A stretch of 64,000 nucleotides of DNA from Piliocolobus tephrosceles (taxonomy: Eukaryota; Chordata; Mammalia; Primates; Cercopithecidae): assembly GCF_002776525.5 (NCBI RefSeq), contig NC_045438.1:153540814-153604813 (forward strand), read 5' to 3'. The position numbers were made by a program, and so were the translations under genes. This document shows positions 34,234 to 45,274 of this stretch, one piece after another. The notes below the pieces were generated by a model. The model made no database searches. It worked only from the letters and a program-made list of their open reading frames with translations, and was not told the DNA's origin. The number at the start of each line of letters is the position of its first letter. Position 1 is the stretch's first letter.

Positions 34234-34617
34234 TAGTCATGTGCTGCATAACAACGTTTTGATCAACTATAGACTCCATATACAATGGTGGTCCCATAGG
34301 ATTATAATGGAGCTGAAAAATTCCTCTTATCTAATGATGTGGTAGCTCTGGTAATGTCCTGGTGTAATGCATTGTCTTTCCATGTTTAGATACACAAATA
34401 CTTACCATTGTGTTCCAGTTGCCTACAGTATTCTGTACAGGAATATGCTGTGCAGGTGTGCGGCCTGGGAGTAATAGGCTGCACCATTTAGCCTAGGTGT
34501 CCAGTAGGCTATGTCATCTAGCTTTGTGTAAGTACACTGAGATGTTCACCCAAGGACAAAATTGTCTAATGACACATTTCTCAGAATGTATTCCCATTTT
34601 TAAGTCATACATGACTA
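34234..34617. mobile_element. MER8/Tigger-like DNA transposon, near full length
   Basis: Ends 'tagtcatgtgctgcataac' and 'taagtcatacatgacta' are imperfect inverted repeats. Internal 'ggtggtcccataggattata' and 'acacaaatacttaccattgt' match the family from memory. TA-flanked. Confidence 0.75.
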
Positions 34618-34618
34618 T

Positions 34619-34623
34619 ACACA

Positions 34624-34655
<32 letters not shown>
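34619..34655. repeat. (CA)n microsatellite
   Basis: About 15 CA units directly beside the transposon end. Confidence 0.95.
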
Positions 34656-34656
<1 letters not shown>

Positions 34657-35584
34657 CGTATCATGATTTGAATCTCCCCCACTGTCTACCTTTTGGGAAA
34701 GTCTGTAATTGTTCTTATGATTTATATTACTCCTCTCTGGGGGAAAGATTATACTTCCCCTGTCCCACAACTGTCAAGCTTTGGTCCCTTGACTTCCTTT
34801 GGACAATGAAATTTGCATGCAGTGGCACTCACAGGTAGAAGCTGAATAACCAGGCGTTGTTGTGGTCCCTCAGTACAGAGTCCTAGTACCATGCAGCACA
34901 CATCGGCACCGCTACCCTGGGGTTTACATCTCGGGCTGGGTCTGGGATCCCCACCATGTTACTAACCTCCAAATAATAATTTGGGCAAGAGGATTTGGAC
35001 ATTTTATCCAATTTTTAAAAAGACATACACACATTAGTCTGTTCTTTTGGCCTTTTCCCTTTGCCCCGTCTTGCTCTGCTGCTCCTCTGGAGTCCTCTTT
35101 ACCCCATTGAGTCATCTGACAATAAACTCTCTTGCTTCTGGCTGGGACATGCCAAGGTTTCTGTAGAACAATTAAGCATCATTTCAGGGTGAGCTAATTT
35201 CATGACAGCTTTCTGTGGTTGAGAACCATCCCCTGTAGTGGATCAGAGCCCAGGGTCTGCTCGGCTGAGGCATGGAAGCCGTCCCTGACAAAAGCATTCC
35301 TTTTGTTTCCATGCCCTTTGTCTAGATATTTCTGTGCCTTCCGCTTTCCCTGCGATTGGGCATTTACATGCCTTTCCTCTCCTCCACATCTACTTCTTCC
35401 TTGTGCTAGTGCTTCACTGACTGGCTCCTATTTCAGACTCTTCTCCTCCAAATATCAGTTTGCTTATCTGTAAAATTGATATAGGAATGTTGCAGTAGGT
35501 AGTTAGGCAGACGTGAGCAGGGCAGGAGAGGGCTCCCCAAAACAGGAACACTGGGAGACTATCAGGTGATGGTCAGGCGTTTGT
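34656..35584. other. Unassigned sequence
   Basis: Possible old repeat at 34690-34860; no gene. Open frames at 34862-35110 and 35219-35473 have no support. Confidence 0.45.
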
Positions 35585-35599
35585 TAAACTGTCTCTTTA

Positions 35600-35941
35600 T
35601 TTATTTATTTATTTATTTGTTTGTTTATTTATTTATTTATTTTTATTTATTTATTTTTTGAGACGGAGTCTCGCTCTGTCGCCCAGGCTGGAGTGCAGTG
35701 GCGCGATCTCGGCTCACTGCAAGCTCTGCCTCCCGGGTTTACGCCATTCTCCTGCCTCAGCCTCCCAAGTAGCTGGGACTACAGGCGCCCGCCATCTCGC
35801 CCGGCTAGTTTTTTGTATTTTTTAGTAGAGATGGGGTTTCACCGTGTTAGCAAAGATGGTCTCGATCTCCTGACCTCGTGATCCGCCCGTCTCGGCCTCC
35901 CAAAGTGCTGGGATTACAGGCTTGAGCCACCGCGCCCGGCC
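35600..35941 (-). mobile_element. AluY, Old World monkey type, with (TTTA)n tail
   Basis: Perfect TSD TAAACTGTCTCTTTA at 35585-35599 and 35942-35956. The tail has become about 60 bp of TTTA/TTTG repeats. Confidence 0.97.
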
Positions 35942-35968
35942 TAAACTGTCTCTTTAAAATAATAATGG

Positions 35969-36248
35969 GGCTGAACGTGGTGGCTCACGCCTGTAATCCC
36001 AGAGCTTTGGGAGGCTGAGGTGGGCAGATCACAAGGTCAAGAGATCAAGATCCTGGCCAACATGGTGAAACCCCAACTCTACTAAAAATACAAAAATTAG
36101 CTGGGTGTGGTGGTGCACACCTGTAATCCCAGCTACTCAGGAGGGTGAGGCATGAGAACCGCCTGGGAGGTGGAGGTTGCAGTTAGCCAAGGTTGCGCCA
36201 TCACATTCCAGCCTGGGCAACATGAGCAAAACTCCATCTCAAAATAAC

Positions 36249-36298
<50 letters not shown>
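35969..36298 (+). mobile_element. Alu with (AAT)n tail
   Basis: Starts ggctgaacgtggtgg; the tail is an AAT microsatellite of about 17 units (36246-36298). Confidence 0.95.
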
Positions 36299-36713
36299 TA
36301 GGTCACAGCCAGTGCCAAGGAAAGGCAGTCTCCCAATAGATAGGGAACACCTGAAACTGGTGATCAACAGCTTTCCAATAAGATCTCAGGAGATGGGTGA
36401 GTGGGCTTATGCGTATGTACTAAGAGGCCAAGTAGCAGAGTTTAACTTACCATTTGAGCATCCCTAGTCGACTTCTGCAGTTGACAGCCCTTCCCCCTGG
36501 TAAGGTATATGACCTCCCTCTAGGAACGCTCAACTGGTAAGGGAAAGACACCTCAAGTGAACATGTGCACAACTTCAGTAAACACACTGCACATGTGGCC
36601 CCTCCCAAGGGCTGGCAGGCCACTGTGCATGTGGACAGCCCACCCCAAGGGAAGAATCAGGGGAGAAGTAATGCCGACCCTGGAAGCATGCCAACATATA
36701 AAACCCCAAGTCA

Positions 36714-37016
36714 GCCGGGCACAGTGGCTCACGCCTGTAATCCCAGCACTTTGGGAGGCTGAGGCAGGCGGATCATGAGGTCAGGAGATCGAGACCATCC
36801 TGGCTAACACAGTGAAACCCCATCTCTACTAAAAATACAAAAAATTAGCCAGGCATGGTGGCGGGTGCCTGTAGTCCCAGCTACTGGGGAAGCTGAGGCA
36901 GGAGAACGGCGTGAACTCGGGAGGCAGGGCTTGCAGTAAGCCGAGATTGCACCACTGACTGCACTCCAGTCCGGGCAACAGAGCAAGACTCCATCTCAAA
37001 AAAAAACAAAAGGAAG
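36714..37016 (+). mobile_element. Alu inside the LTR
   Basis: Inserted just after the TATA region; flanks 'aaaaccccaagtca' and 'aaaaccccaaatca'. Confidence 0.95.
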
Positions 37017-37230
37017 AAAAAACCCCAAATCAAAGGGCAAACCATGCACTTGAATCTCTCAAGTCACCTGATTGGCCCTTTTCCAAGTGTACTTTACTTC
37101 CTTTTGTTCCTGCTCTAAAACTTTTTAATAAAGTTTCCCTCCTGTTCTAAAATTTGCCTCTGTCTTTCCCTCTGCCTTATGCCCCTTGGTCTAATTATTT
37201 CTTTTGAGAAGGCAAGAATTGAGGTTGCTG

Positions 37231-37522
37231 GCTGGGTGCAGTGGCTCTCGCCAGTAATCCCAGCAGTTTGGGAGGCCGAGGCTGGTGGATCACCTGAGGT
37301 CAGGAGTTCAAGACCAGCCTGGTCAACACGGTGAAACTAAAAACACAAAAATTAGCCAGGCGTGGTGGCACATGCTTGTAATCCAACTACTTGGGAGGCT
37401 GAGACAGGAGAATCGCTTTAACCTGGGGGACAGAGATTGCAGTGAGCCAAGATCGCACCACTGCACTCCAGCCTGGGCAACAGAGCAAGACTCCATCTAA
37501 AAATAAACAAACAAACAAACAG
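37231..37522 (+). mobile_element. Alu inside the LTR
   Basis: TSD TTGAGGTTGCTG at 37219-37230 and 37523-37534; tail (AAAC)n. Confidence 0.95.
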
Positions 37523-37560
37523 TTGAGGTTGCTGCATACCCATATGGATTCGAGGCTGTT

Positions 37561-38482
37561 AGAGGCTTTAACAGCAATACCTATGTAGCAAGGCTACCAG
37601 AAGTTTCAAGCATAGGATAGAGATAAAGCCCTCAGCACAGGGTCTGGGACAGAGCATTCTTAGCCTGATAGTGTTGCTTCTTCTTCCACCATTAGCTTGA
37701 CTGATAGGGATGGTGGTGAATGGGGATGGAGGGGTTTCTCTAGTTGTGTCTTTGCTTGTTATAGATATATTTCTCTATTTGTTGTGGTGTCTAAAATTGC
37801 TGCTGCTTCTTTTTTTTTTTTGGTTACCATAGCAGGTGTTACATTTTAGCCCTGCCAGTTGGGATTCATTTTGCTCTTCTGTTCCACTCCCAAGCCACTC
37901 AGCACCAACCTCCCCCATCTTTGGTTTTGTCTGTCCTCTAGGTTTTCATTGTCCTCCCCAGGGGCCGTGAACTCCTCTGCCATCTGCCCTCACCTGGCCC
38001 GGCTGCTTTGTAGGTCACCTAATCCTTTTACATTATCCCCTTTCCAGGTAATCAACAAATGGCTGTATTTTCCAAGTAGCTCCCACAGATGCAGCCTCCA
38101 TTTCTTCAAAAATACTTGGCATTGATGTTTCAATACAACTCCAGCTCCTGCAGATGCCTCCTCTGAACTTCTCACACCCACTCCCTTTCAAGGGGGAAAG
38201 GGGATCTCTCTCACCAGCTCCTTGAGGGGCACACCCTCCTGAAGATGCCTCCACCGCAGTCTTGTGCAAGGATAGAATCTCCAAAGTTTGAATCTATCCA
38301 TGCTTTGAATATAGAGGCAAGAAGCCCTCAGAAGTCCCAAGGGCAGCCTGAAGGACACTTCTGACCTGTTCTGAATTTTATCTGTAGTTTCCAAATGAGC
38401 TGGGGATATATTCCTTTCTATCCACCTGATTGGAGGAACTCATCCGTAACCTGCTAACATTTCAAACTGACTTCAGGAACAT
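37561..38482. other. Unassigned sequence
   Basis: No recognised repeat; overlapping frames on both strands at 37859-38394 lack coding character. Confidence 0.45.
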
Positions 38483-38499
38483 TTTGTTCCCCCCCACCT

Positions 38500-38793
38500 T
38501 TTTTTTTTTTTTTGAGACGGAGTCTCGCTCTGTCGCCCAGGCTGGAGTGCTGTGGCCGGATCTCAGCTCACTGCAAGCTCCGCCTCCCGGGTTCACGCCA
38601 TTCTCCTGCCTCAGCCTCCCGAGTAGCTGGGACTACAAGCGCCGCCACCTCGCCCGGCTAGTTTTTTGTAGTTTTTAGTAGAGACGGGGTTTCACCGTGT
38701 TAGCCAGGATGGTCTCAATCTCCTGACCTCGTGATCCGCCCGTCTCGGCCTCCCAAAGTGCTGGGATCACAGGTTTGAGCCACCGCGCCCGGC
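38500..38793 (-). mobile_element. AluY, Old World monkey type
   Basis: Flanks share TTGTTCCCC (from 38483 and 38794). Confidence 0.95.
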
Positions 38794-38802
38794 TTGTTCC
38801 CC

Positions 38803-39110
38803 TTTTCGAATACACTCCCCGTAGGATTTGAAATGAAGGATGACATTGTAGAGCACAAAGTAGTTATCTGTTCACCCCAGACCCCCGCCCCTAAAGTCTA
38901 GTCAAGAGACTTTCAAGGAAACAAACAAAAATCTCAGAAGGAAATACGGAAATAAAGAACACTGACTCTTTTGCTTTTTTGGCAGGAATTCACACCAAGT
39001 GCTCAAATAACGCCAATGTATGCTGCATTGGTGTTCTGAGGTGACCAGAGTGGACTAGTCAGGAATGAGGGTCAGCGATGAAGGCTTTTCATTGTCACAG
39101 AAAGGCAGCT
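38803..39110. other. Unique sequence
   Basis: Nothing recognised. Confidence 0.45.
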
Positions 39111-39220
39111 GAGCCGAGCCAGACCTTCCATTTCTGCCTCTGCCCTTAACTAGCTGTTTGATGTTGGGCACGTTACTGAACTGGTCTACGTTTCAGATTC
39201 CTGGGAATCATGAGAGCTCT
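39111..39220 (+). mobile_element. MIR fragment
   Basis: 'tgcccttaactagctgtttg' and 'atgttgggcacgttactgaa' match the MIR core. Confidence 0.7.
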
Positions 39221-39590
39221 GTTACTGGGCTGTCCCACTGGAATGATGTCACACACAAGGAGCACTTGGGACCACGTGGGTACCTAGAGAGTGACCGCGA
39301 TTGCTGCAGGAGTGAGAGTAGGCAAACTCTGAAGGTCAGGCAGAGCTCTATTTGGAGTCGTCTAGGCTTTTCTGGCTATGGATGGACTGTGTTCATATGA
39401 TCGGTCCAGAACTGGGATAACCTGCTAATTTCAGGCAAGGTTATATGATTCTGCAGGGCAAAGCCCACATTAGTGCCTGTTTTATAGCCTGTGACTTTTA
39501 ATGGCTCCTGCAGCTGACAGTCCTTCTCCCTGAAGCCAAAGTGAACTTTTATCCTGCACTTTATTTTGTATTTAAATAATGCTTTGCATT
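39221..39590. other. Unique sequence
   Basis: Nothing recognised. Confidence 0.45.
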
Positions 39591-39765
39591 TCCAAGGTGC
39601 TTAACAAGTATTAATTCATTCTTCTTCCTGCTAGGTCCTATTCTTTTCTAATGTTTATCTGTTTACTGACTTATTTTGCAGACTGGGGAGTTTACTTGGG
39701 GGATTTGCCCAAAGTCATGCAGACCTAGTCAGGATGTTGCAATTCTATTCATGTTCACACCTCCG
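39591..39765 (-). mobile_element. MIR fragment
   Basis: 'ttttgcagactggggagttt' and 'ttgcccaaagtcatgcagac' follow the MIR core in reverse. Confidence 0.65.
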
Positions 39766-40252
39766 TTCTGGGCTAAGTTCCCTTCTCACTGTCCAGGGGT
39801 CATCAGGTGAAATCAAAGGACTTTTGGGTCTTTGGGAAAGGATTCCCAAAGTTAAGTGTCTTTTAGGACTACTCTTTTTGTTTTGGGCAAATTTTGGCGG
39901 GGGAGAACATTTATGTATAGGCCCTCAAACTTTTACGATTTTGGAGCACCACATGATTCTAGGGGAGATATACCAACTGGCTGGCCTCTGTCTCAGGTTA
40001 CTGTGAGTCAGTTTGGCTCCAGTTCAAATGTTGATCCAGTCATTTGGGTAAAACAGCTGAATCAGATTTTTCTGTTGTCTTTTAAAAAAAACTTATGTTA
40101 TAAGAAATCACTCTAATTTGTCCCTCTGAAACCAGAAATGATCTACTCACTGCTCCCTAAATGCTCACACCTCCTTTTTCCTTCTTCCAGGTCTGCAGCC
40201 ACTCCTCAGACACTTGCTCAAGTTCAGAAAGTCTTAGGTATTTGGCTTATTT
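39766..40252. other. Unique sequence
   Basis: 'ccttcttccag' at about 40180-40190 looks like a splice acceptor, but no coding exon follows. Confidence 0.45.
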
Positions 40253-40564
40253 TTTATTTTTATTTTTTGGAGGCAGAGTCTTACTCTGTCACCCAGGCTG
40301 GAAGGCAGTGGTGTGATCACAGCTCATTGCAGCCTTGAACTCCCAGGCTCAAGCAATCCTCCCACCTCAGCCTCCTGAGTAACTGAGACTACAGGCACGC
40401 ACCATCACACCTGGCTAATTTTTGAACTTTTTTTTTTTTTTTTAAATAGGGACAGGATCTTGCTGTGTTGCTCAGGCTGGTCTCAAACTCCTGGGCTCAA
40501 GTGATCCTCCTGCTTCAGCTTCCCAAAATGCTGAGATTACAGAAGTGAGCTACTGTGCCCGGAC
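40253..40564 (-). mobile_element. AluJ-type Alu
   Basis: 'gtgatcacagctcattgcag' and 'cttgctgtgttgctcaggct' are old Alu variants. Confidence 0.92.
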
Positions 40565-40717
40565 TTTGGTTTCTATTTAACAAAACATTCAATATCCATA
40601 TCACAATTAAGTCACTTACCAGGAACATTTAATTCAGAGGTAACATACATATGCTATTACCACCGAAACCATTTTAAGTTTCTGCTATTCAGTTTTGTGA
40701 AGTAGTGAAAGTTTTCC

Positions 40718-41271
40718 ATTTTTTTGAGACAAGGTCTTGCTCTGTCAATCAGGCTGCAGTGCCCTGGCACAATCAGAGCTCATGGCGGCCTCCATCTCCC
40801 AGGCTTCAAAAGATCCTCCTGCTGCAGCCTCCATAAGTGTGCACCACCATAACCAGTTTTTTGTTTTGTTTTTTTAAGAGATAGAGTCTCACGGCCAGGC
40901 ATGGTGGCTCACCCCTGTAATCCCAGCACTTTGGGAGGCTAAGGCAGTTGGATCACCTGAGGTCAGGAGTTCCAGACCAGCCTGACCAACATGGTGAAAC
41001 CCCGTCTCTACTAAATACAAAAAATAGCCAGGCGTGGTGGCATACACTTGTAATCCCAGCTACCCGGGAGGCTGAGGCAGGAGAATCGCTTGAACCTGGG
41101 AGGTGGAGGTTGCGGTGAGCCAGGATTGTGTCATTGCACTCCAGCCTGGGGAACAAGAGGGACATTCCATCTCAGAAAAAAAGAGATGGGGTCTCACTTT
41201 GTTGTCCAGGCTGGTCTCAAACTCCTGGGCTCCTGCCACAGTGCTGAGATTAAAGGCGTGAGTCGCCAGGA
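40718..41271 (-). mobile_element. Old Alu (outer, split)
   Basis: Parts 40718-40892 and 41181-41271; very diverged, deleted near both ends. Split by a plus-strand Alu. Confidence 0.85.
40893..41180 (+). mobile_element. Alu nested in opposite orientation
   Basis: TSD AAGAGATAGAGTCTCAC (40876-40892) and AAGAGATGGGGTCTCAC (41181-41197). Confidence 0.95.
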
Positions 41272-41439
41272 AATATGGAAATTTTTTGACCGATTTTTTC
41301 CTTTTGTTGTGTCTTCCTACTTCATTTTAATGTAGTCATTCTTGGATGCCTTGAAAAATCTTGATTCTAGAGAAAACTCAGGTGACTGAAATTGCAAGTG
41401 CAGAAAAGCAAAAGAGAAGGATGTAGCAAAAGCGGCGTA

Positions 41440-41889
41440 GCTGTGGAAAAGTATTAAAATAAAACCCTAGACAAACAAATTGAAGAGTTTAATTGAGCAA
41501 AGAACGATTTGTGAATCAGGCAGCTCCCAGAATCAGAATGGGTTCAGAGAGACATGGTCAGACAGCATTTATGGACAGAAAAACCAAAGTGCCCTACAGA
41601 AAACAGAAGCGAGGTACAGAAACAGCCAAATTGGTTGGTTACAGCCCTGCTTTTGCCTTATGTGAATACAGTATAAACAGCTGGCTGCCTGTGATTGGCC
41701 AACACTCGGCTGCTGTGATTGGCTGAGCCTCAGTTGCTGCGATTGGCTGACTCGGTTACTTCTTATTAGAGTAGGTTACAGTTTGTTTATAGGAGCAGTA
41801 GGTAACAGCTGTGTATACAGAAAGCTTTAGGCTGAACCGAACTATGTAAGGAGGCTAAACGTTCAGGCTAAACTTAATAAGTATTTATC
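41440..41889 (-). mobile_element. ERV LTR, copy A of a two-copy family
   Basis: Shares 'gagtttaattgagcaa', 'atttgtgaatcaggcag' and 'aagcgaggtacagaaacag' with 48371-48767 in the same order and orientation. Three GATTGGC boxes lie at 41693, 41717 and 41741. Name not assigned. Confidence 0.6.
41693..41764 (-). promoter_or_regulatory. Triplicated CCAAT box, 24-bp period
   Basis: GATTGGC (CCAAT on the LTR strand) at 41693-41699, 41717-41723 and 41741-41747, each opening a 24-bp repeat unit. CCAAT boxes bind NF-Y in many LTR promoters; activity here is inference. Confidence 0.65.
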
Positions 41890-41890
41890 C

Positions 41891-42162
41891 TCCCAGCACT
41901 TGGGAGGCCGAGGTGGGTGGATCACGAGATCAAGAAATCGAGACCATCCTAGCCAATATGGTGAAACCCTGTCTCTACTAAAAATACAAAAATTAGCTGG
42001 GTGCAGTTGCACGTGCCAGTAGGACTAGCTATTTGGGAGGCGGAGGCAGGAGAATCGCTTGAACCCAGGAGGCAGAGGTTTCAGTGAGCTGAGATCGCAC
42101 CACTGCACTCCAGCGCGGCCACTGAGTGAGACTGCGTCTCAAACAAGCAAACAAACAGACGA
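41891..42162 (+). mobile_element. 5'-truncated Alu
   Basis: Begins 'tcccagcacttgggaggc', so the first 30 bp are absent, yet TSD AAGTATTTATCC flanks it (41879-41890; about 42165-42176). Confidence 0.93.
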
Positions 42163-42249
42163 AGAAGTATTTATCCAAACAAAGTACCATTCACTCTTTT
42201 CAATCATTCTTGCTCTCTCTCTCTCTCACCTAAGAAGCTCAGTTCAGGG

Positions 42250-42315
42250 CCCGGGCGCGGTGGCTCACGCCTGTTATCCCAACACTTTGGGAGGTGGAGG
42301 CGGGCAGAACACCTA
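42250..42315 (+). mobile_element. Alu head fragment, part of a chimeric insertion
   Basis: Only the first 66 bp of an Alu, ending 'gcgggcagaacacct'. A 58-bp non-Alu spacer (42316-42373) follows, then a full Alu. Confidence 0.85.
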
Positions 42316-42373
42316 TTGTCTTCCATAACTCTCAGTTGAAACATTTTATTTTCGCTAAAACACCATTGTTCTT

Positions 42374-42680
42374 GCCAGGTGCGGTGGCTCACACCTGTAA
42401 TCCTAGCACTTTGGGAGGCCGAGGCGGGGGGATCATGAGGTCAGGCGATCCACACCATCCTGGCTAACAGGGTGAAACCCTGTCTCTACTAAAAGAATAC
42501 AAAAAATTAGCCAGGCGTGGTGGTGGGCGCCTGTAGTCCCAGCTACTGGGGAGGCTGAGCAGGAGAATGGCGTGAACCCGGGAGGCGGAGCTTGCAGTGA
42601 GCCGAGATCAGGCCACTGCACTCCAGCCTGGGCGACAGAGCAAGGCTAGCTCCATCTCAAAAAAAAAAAAAAAAAAAAAA
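42374..42680 (+). mobile_element. Alu, 3' part of the chimeric insertion
   Basis: Starts gccaggtgcggtgg; 23-A tail followed by GTTCAGTTCAGGG (42681-42693), which matches GCTCAGTTCAGGG before the head fragment (42237-42249). Confidence 0.93.
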
Positions 42681-42693
42681 GTTCAGTTCAGGG

Positions 42694-43504
42694 ACGTACT
42701 ACTTACATTCTAGTAGTGAGTCTTTAGTGAGCACTACACCTTTTTACACCTGTGACAACCTGGTGTCTGGGGATGGGGACACAATTCACTCTAAACCAGT
42801 CCTTGACCACCAGGCAAACCTATCAGCATAAATATCCAAAATGCCCAATGAAGGCTCTGGCTACTCCTGAGTGCAGAAGTATTCCTTCACCTTCCCTGTG
42901 CACCTGCCATGGCTCCACGGTGTCTTTCTAAGGTACCAGTGTCTATTTTCCTATTGATATTTCCATTTTCTTATTTCCATTTTCTGGAGATTACCCAGCT
43001 ATGGTTAGCAGAGTTGATCAATACACTTTACTGAGAATGTCAGGGTCTTTGAATTGCTGTTTTGGTCTTATACTTTATTTTTCTTTCTGAAGAGTGGTTT
43101 CCTTTAAGCTACTTGAGAGCACACTTCAAGGACAAAGGTGGGCTTTCGGACAGTAACATGTGAATGGTTGGGTAGGAAGATAGGTTCCAGAGATAAATGT
43201 AATCTTTGCTTTTCGGAAAAGCATAGGGACACAGTCCACATCATTCCTGAAAAGAGAATTCAATGTGAGGTCACTACTGTTATAATACCTAGTATTTCTA
43301 TGAGATCTGAAAATATTTGAGAATGCAAAAAATTTGGCTTATAAATTTGTGAGTTCCCTGAACTAAGATGAAAGATAACTTCCAGGTAGATGAAATGAGC
43401 TCAAGAAAGGGTGGGGGGCAGCCAGGCATTGAAATAACAATTTATAAACTGATAAACATTTGTTACGCAGCCACTGTGAGTTCAGCCTAGAAATAACTGA
43501 GATA
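42694..43504. other. Unique sequence
   Basis: Nothing recognised. Confidence 0.45.
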
Positions 43505-43790
43505 AGCCAGGCGCTGTGGCTCATGCCTGTAATCCCAGCACTTTGGGAGGCCAAAAAAGGCGGATCACGAGGACAGGAGTTTGAGACCAGCCTGGCCAAC
43601 ATAGTGAAACCCCATCTCCACTATAAAAGCAAAAATTAGCTGGGCATGGTGGTGAGCACCTATAGTCCCAGTTGCTCGGGAGGCTGAGGCTGGAGAATCG
43701 CTTGAACCCGGGAGGCAGAGGTTGCTGTGAGCCAAGATCGCACCAGTGCACTTGAGCCTGGGCAACAGAGCAAGACTCCGTCTCAAAAAA
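43505..43790 (+). mobile_element. Alu with (TA)n tail
   Basis: Starts gccaggcgctgtgg; the tail leads into TATATA at 43791-43805. Confidence 0.95.
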
Positions 43791-44036
43791 TATATATATA
43801 TATATACTGATATGAGTAAAACAAAACTCCTGACCTAAAGTTCTCAAGTAAGTTATAATAGAACGTGATGAAAATTACAATAGAATTACGGAGAAGGCAC
43901 AGAGTAACCTTATCCAGAAAGGGAGGACTACGTAGTTAAAGTTCCAAGGCCCGTGGTAATTCTGAGCTCAGTCATGAAGAATAAATAAAAGGTCATGAGT
44001 TGGGTAAAGGAGAATGTTATAAGAATGGGAATTGTG

Positions 44037-44311
44037 GGCCAGGTGTTGTGGCTCATGCCTGTAATCCCAGCACTTTGGGAGGCTGAGGCAGGCGGATCAC
44101 CTGAGGTTGGGAGCTCGAGACCAGCTTGACCAACATGGAGAAACCTCATATCTACTAAAAATACAAAATTATCTGGGTGTGGTGGCATGTACCTGTAATC
44201 TCAGCTACTTGGGAGGCTGAGGCAGGAGAATTGCTTGAACCTGGGAGGCGATGGTTGTGGTGAGCTGAGATCGTGCCATTGCACTCCAGCCTGGGCAACA
44301 AGAGCGAAACT
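44037..44311 (+). mobile_element. Alu without A tail
   Basis: Ends 'gcgaaactccacc' and passes straight into the MaLR LTR with no tail. Confidence 0.93.
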
Positions 44312-44313
44312 CC

Positions 44314-44376
44314 ACCATCATATTTGGAAATAGGGTCTTTGTAGAGGCAATTAGTTAAATTAAAGTGAGATCATAC
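44314..44376 (+). mobile_element. MLT1-like LTR, 5' fragment
   Basis: 'tatttggaaatagggtcttt' and 'ttaaattaaagtgagatcat' match MLT1. The rest of the LTR resumes at 46806 after an L1/Alu insertion block. Confidence 0.7.
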
Positions 44377-44720
44377 TCTATAATAATTTAAATATTTTAT
44401 ATTTATTTATTTTTAGAGACAGGGTCTCACTCTGTCTCCCAGGCTGGGGTATAGTGGCACGATCATAGCTCACAGCAGCCTTGAACTCCTAGGCTCAAGT
44501 GATGCTCCTGCCTCAGCCTCCCAAGTAGCTAAGAATACAGGCAAGGGCCACCATCATATTTCTGTGTGTGTGGAGATGGGGTCTCACTATGTTGCCCAGG
44601 CTGGTCTCGAACCACTGGCTTCAAGAGATCCTTCTGCCTCAGCCTCCCAAAGTGCTGGGATTACAGGTGTGAGGCACCACACTCAGCCCTATTTCTTCTT
44701 GTTAAATTATTATAGAGTAT
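44373..44720. repeat. Perfect 19-bp inverted repeat around an AluJ
   Basis: ATACTCTATAATAATTTAA (44373-44391) is the exact reverse complement of 44702-44720. Alu insertion makes direct, not inverted, flanks. Confidence 0.9.
44412..44688 (-). mobile_element. AluJ-type Alu
   Basis: 'gatcatagctcacagcagcc' is AluJ-like. Its centre contains 'ccaccatcatattt', which also occurs at 44312-44325. Confidence 0.9.
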
Positions 44721-44872
44721 GGGTCAGGCATGGTGGCTCATGCTTATAACCCCAGCACATTGGGCGGCCAAGGTGGGAGGATTGCTTGAAACCAGAGGTT
44801 TGAGACCAGCCTGTGCAACATAAGGGACCCTATCTCTACCAAAAAAATGTAAACAAAGAAACAAAAAAAGTA
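44721..44872 (+). mobile_element. Alu left monomer with A-rich tail
   Basis: One arm, 'ggtcaggcatggtggctca' to 'ctatctctacc', then A-rich. Confidence 0.8.
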
Positions 44873-45274
44873 AAAACCAGAAAACAAGCATTGGCAAGGG
44901 TGTAGAGAAATTGGAAAGCTTGTGTTGCTGGTGGGAATGTAAAATGGTGCAGCTGCTGTGGAAAACAGTATGGTGGTTCCTAAAGAGTTCAACATAAAAT
45001 TACCGTGTGATTCAACAATTCCAGTCCTAGGGGGTATGCCCCAAAGAACTGAAAATAAGATCTACACAGATATTTGTACACCAGTGTTCATAACACTGTT
45101 ATTCGCAGTAGCCAAAAGGTAGAAGCAACCCAAGCGTCCACCAGCAGATGAATGGACAAACAGAATGTCTATCTCCAGGCTGCAGAATGCTATTCTGCAA
45201 CTAAAAGGAATATGAGTCTGATACATGCCCAAACGTGGATGAGCCTTGAAAACATTATGCTATTTGAAATAAGT

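Larger units (their letters stand above)
36299..37560 (+). mobile_element. ERV1-type LTR carrying two Alus
   Basis: 'aacatataaaaccccaagtc' (TATA box near 36697), 'ctgattggccctttt' (CCAAT on the reverse), and 'ctttttaataaagtttccc' (AATAAA at 37127-37132) are laid out as U3-R of a plus-strand LTR. Boundaries are unclear. No internal viral genes nearby. Confidence 0.55.

Noticed and set aside
36244..36298. Regular array as a possible CRISPR or minisatellite
   Set aside because: A plain AAT microsatellite at an Alu tail.
40180..40232. Acceptor-like 'ccttcttccag' followed by an open stretch
   Set aside because: No known peptide and no convincing donor.
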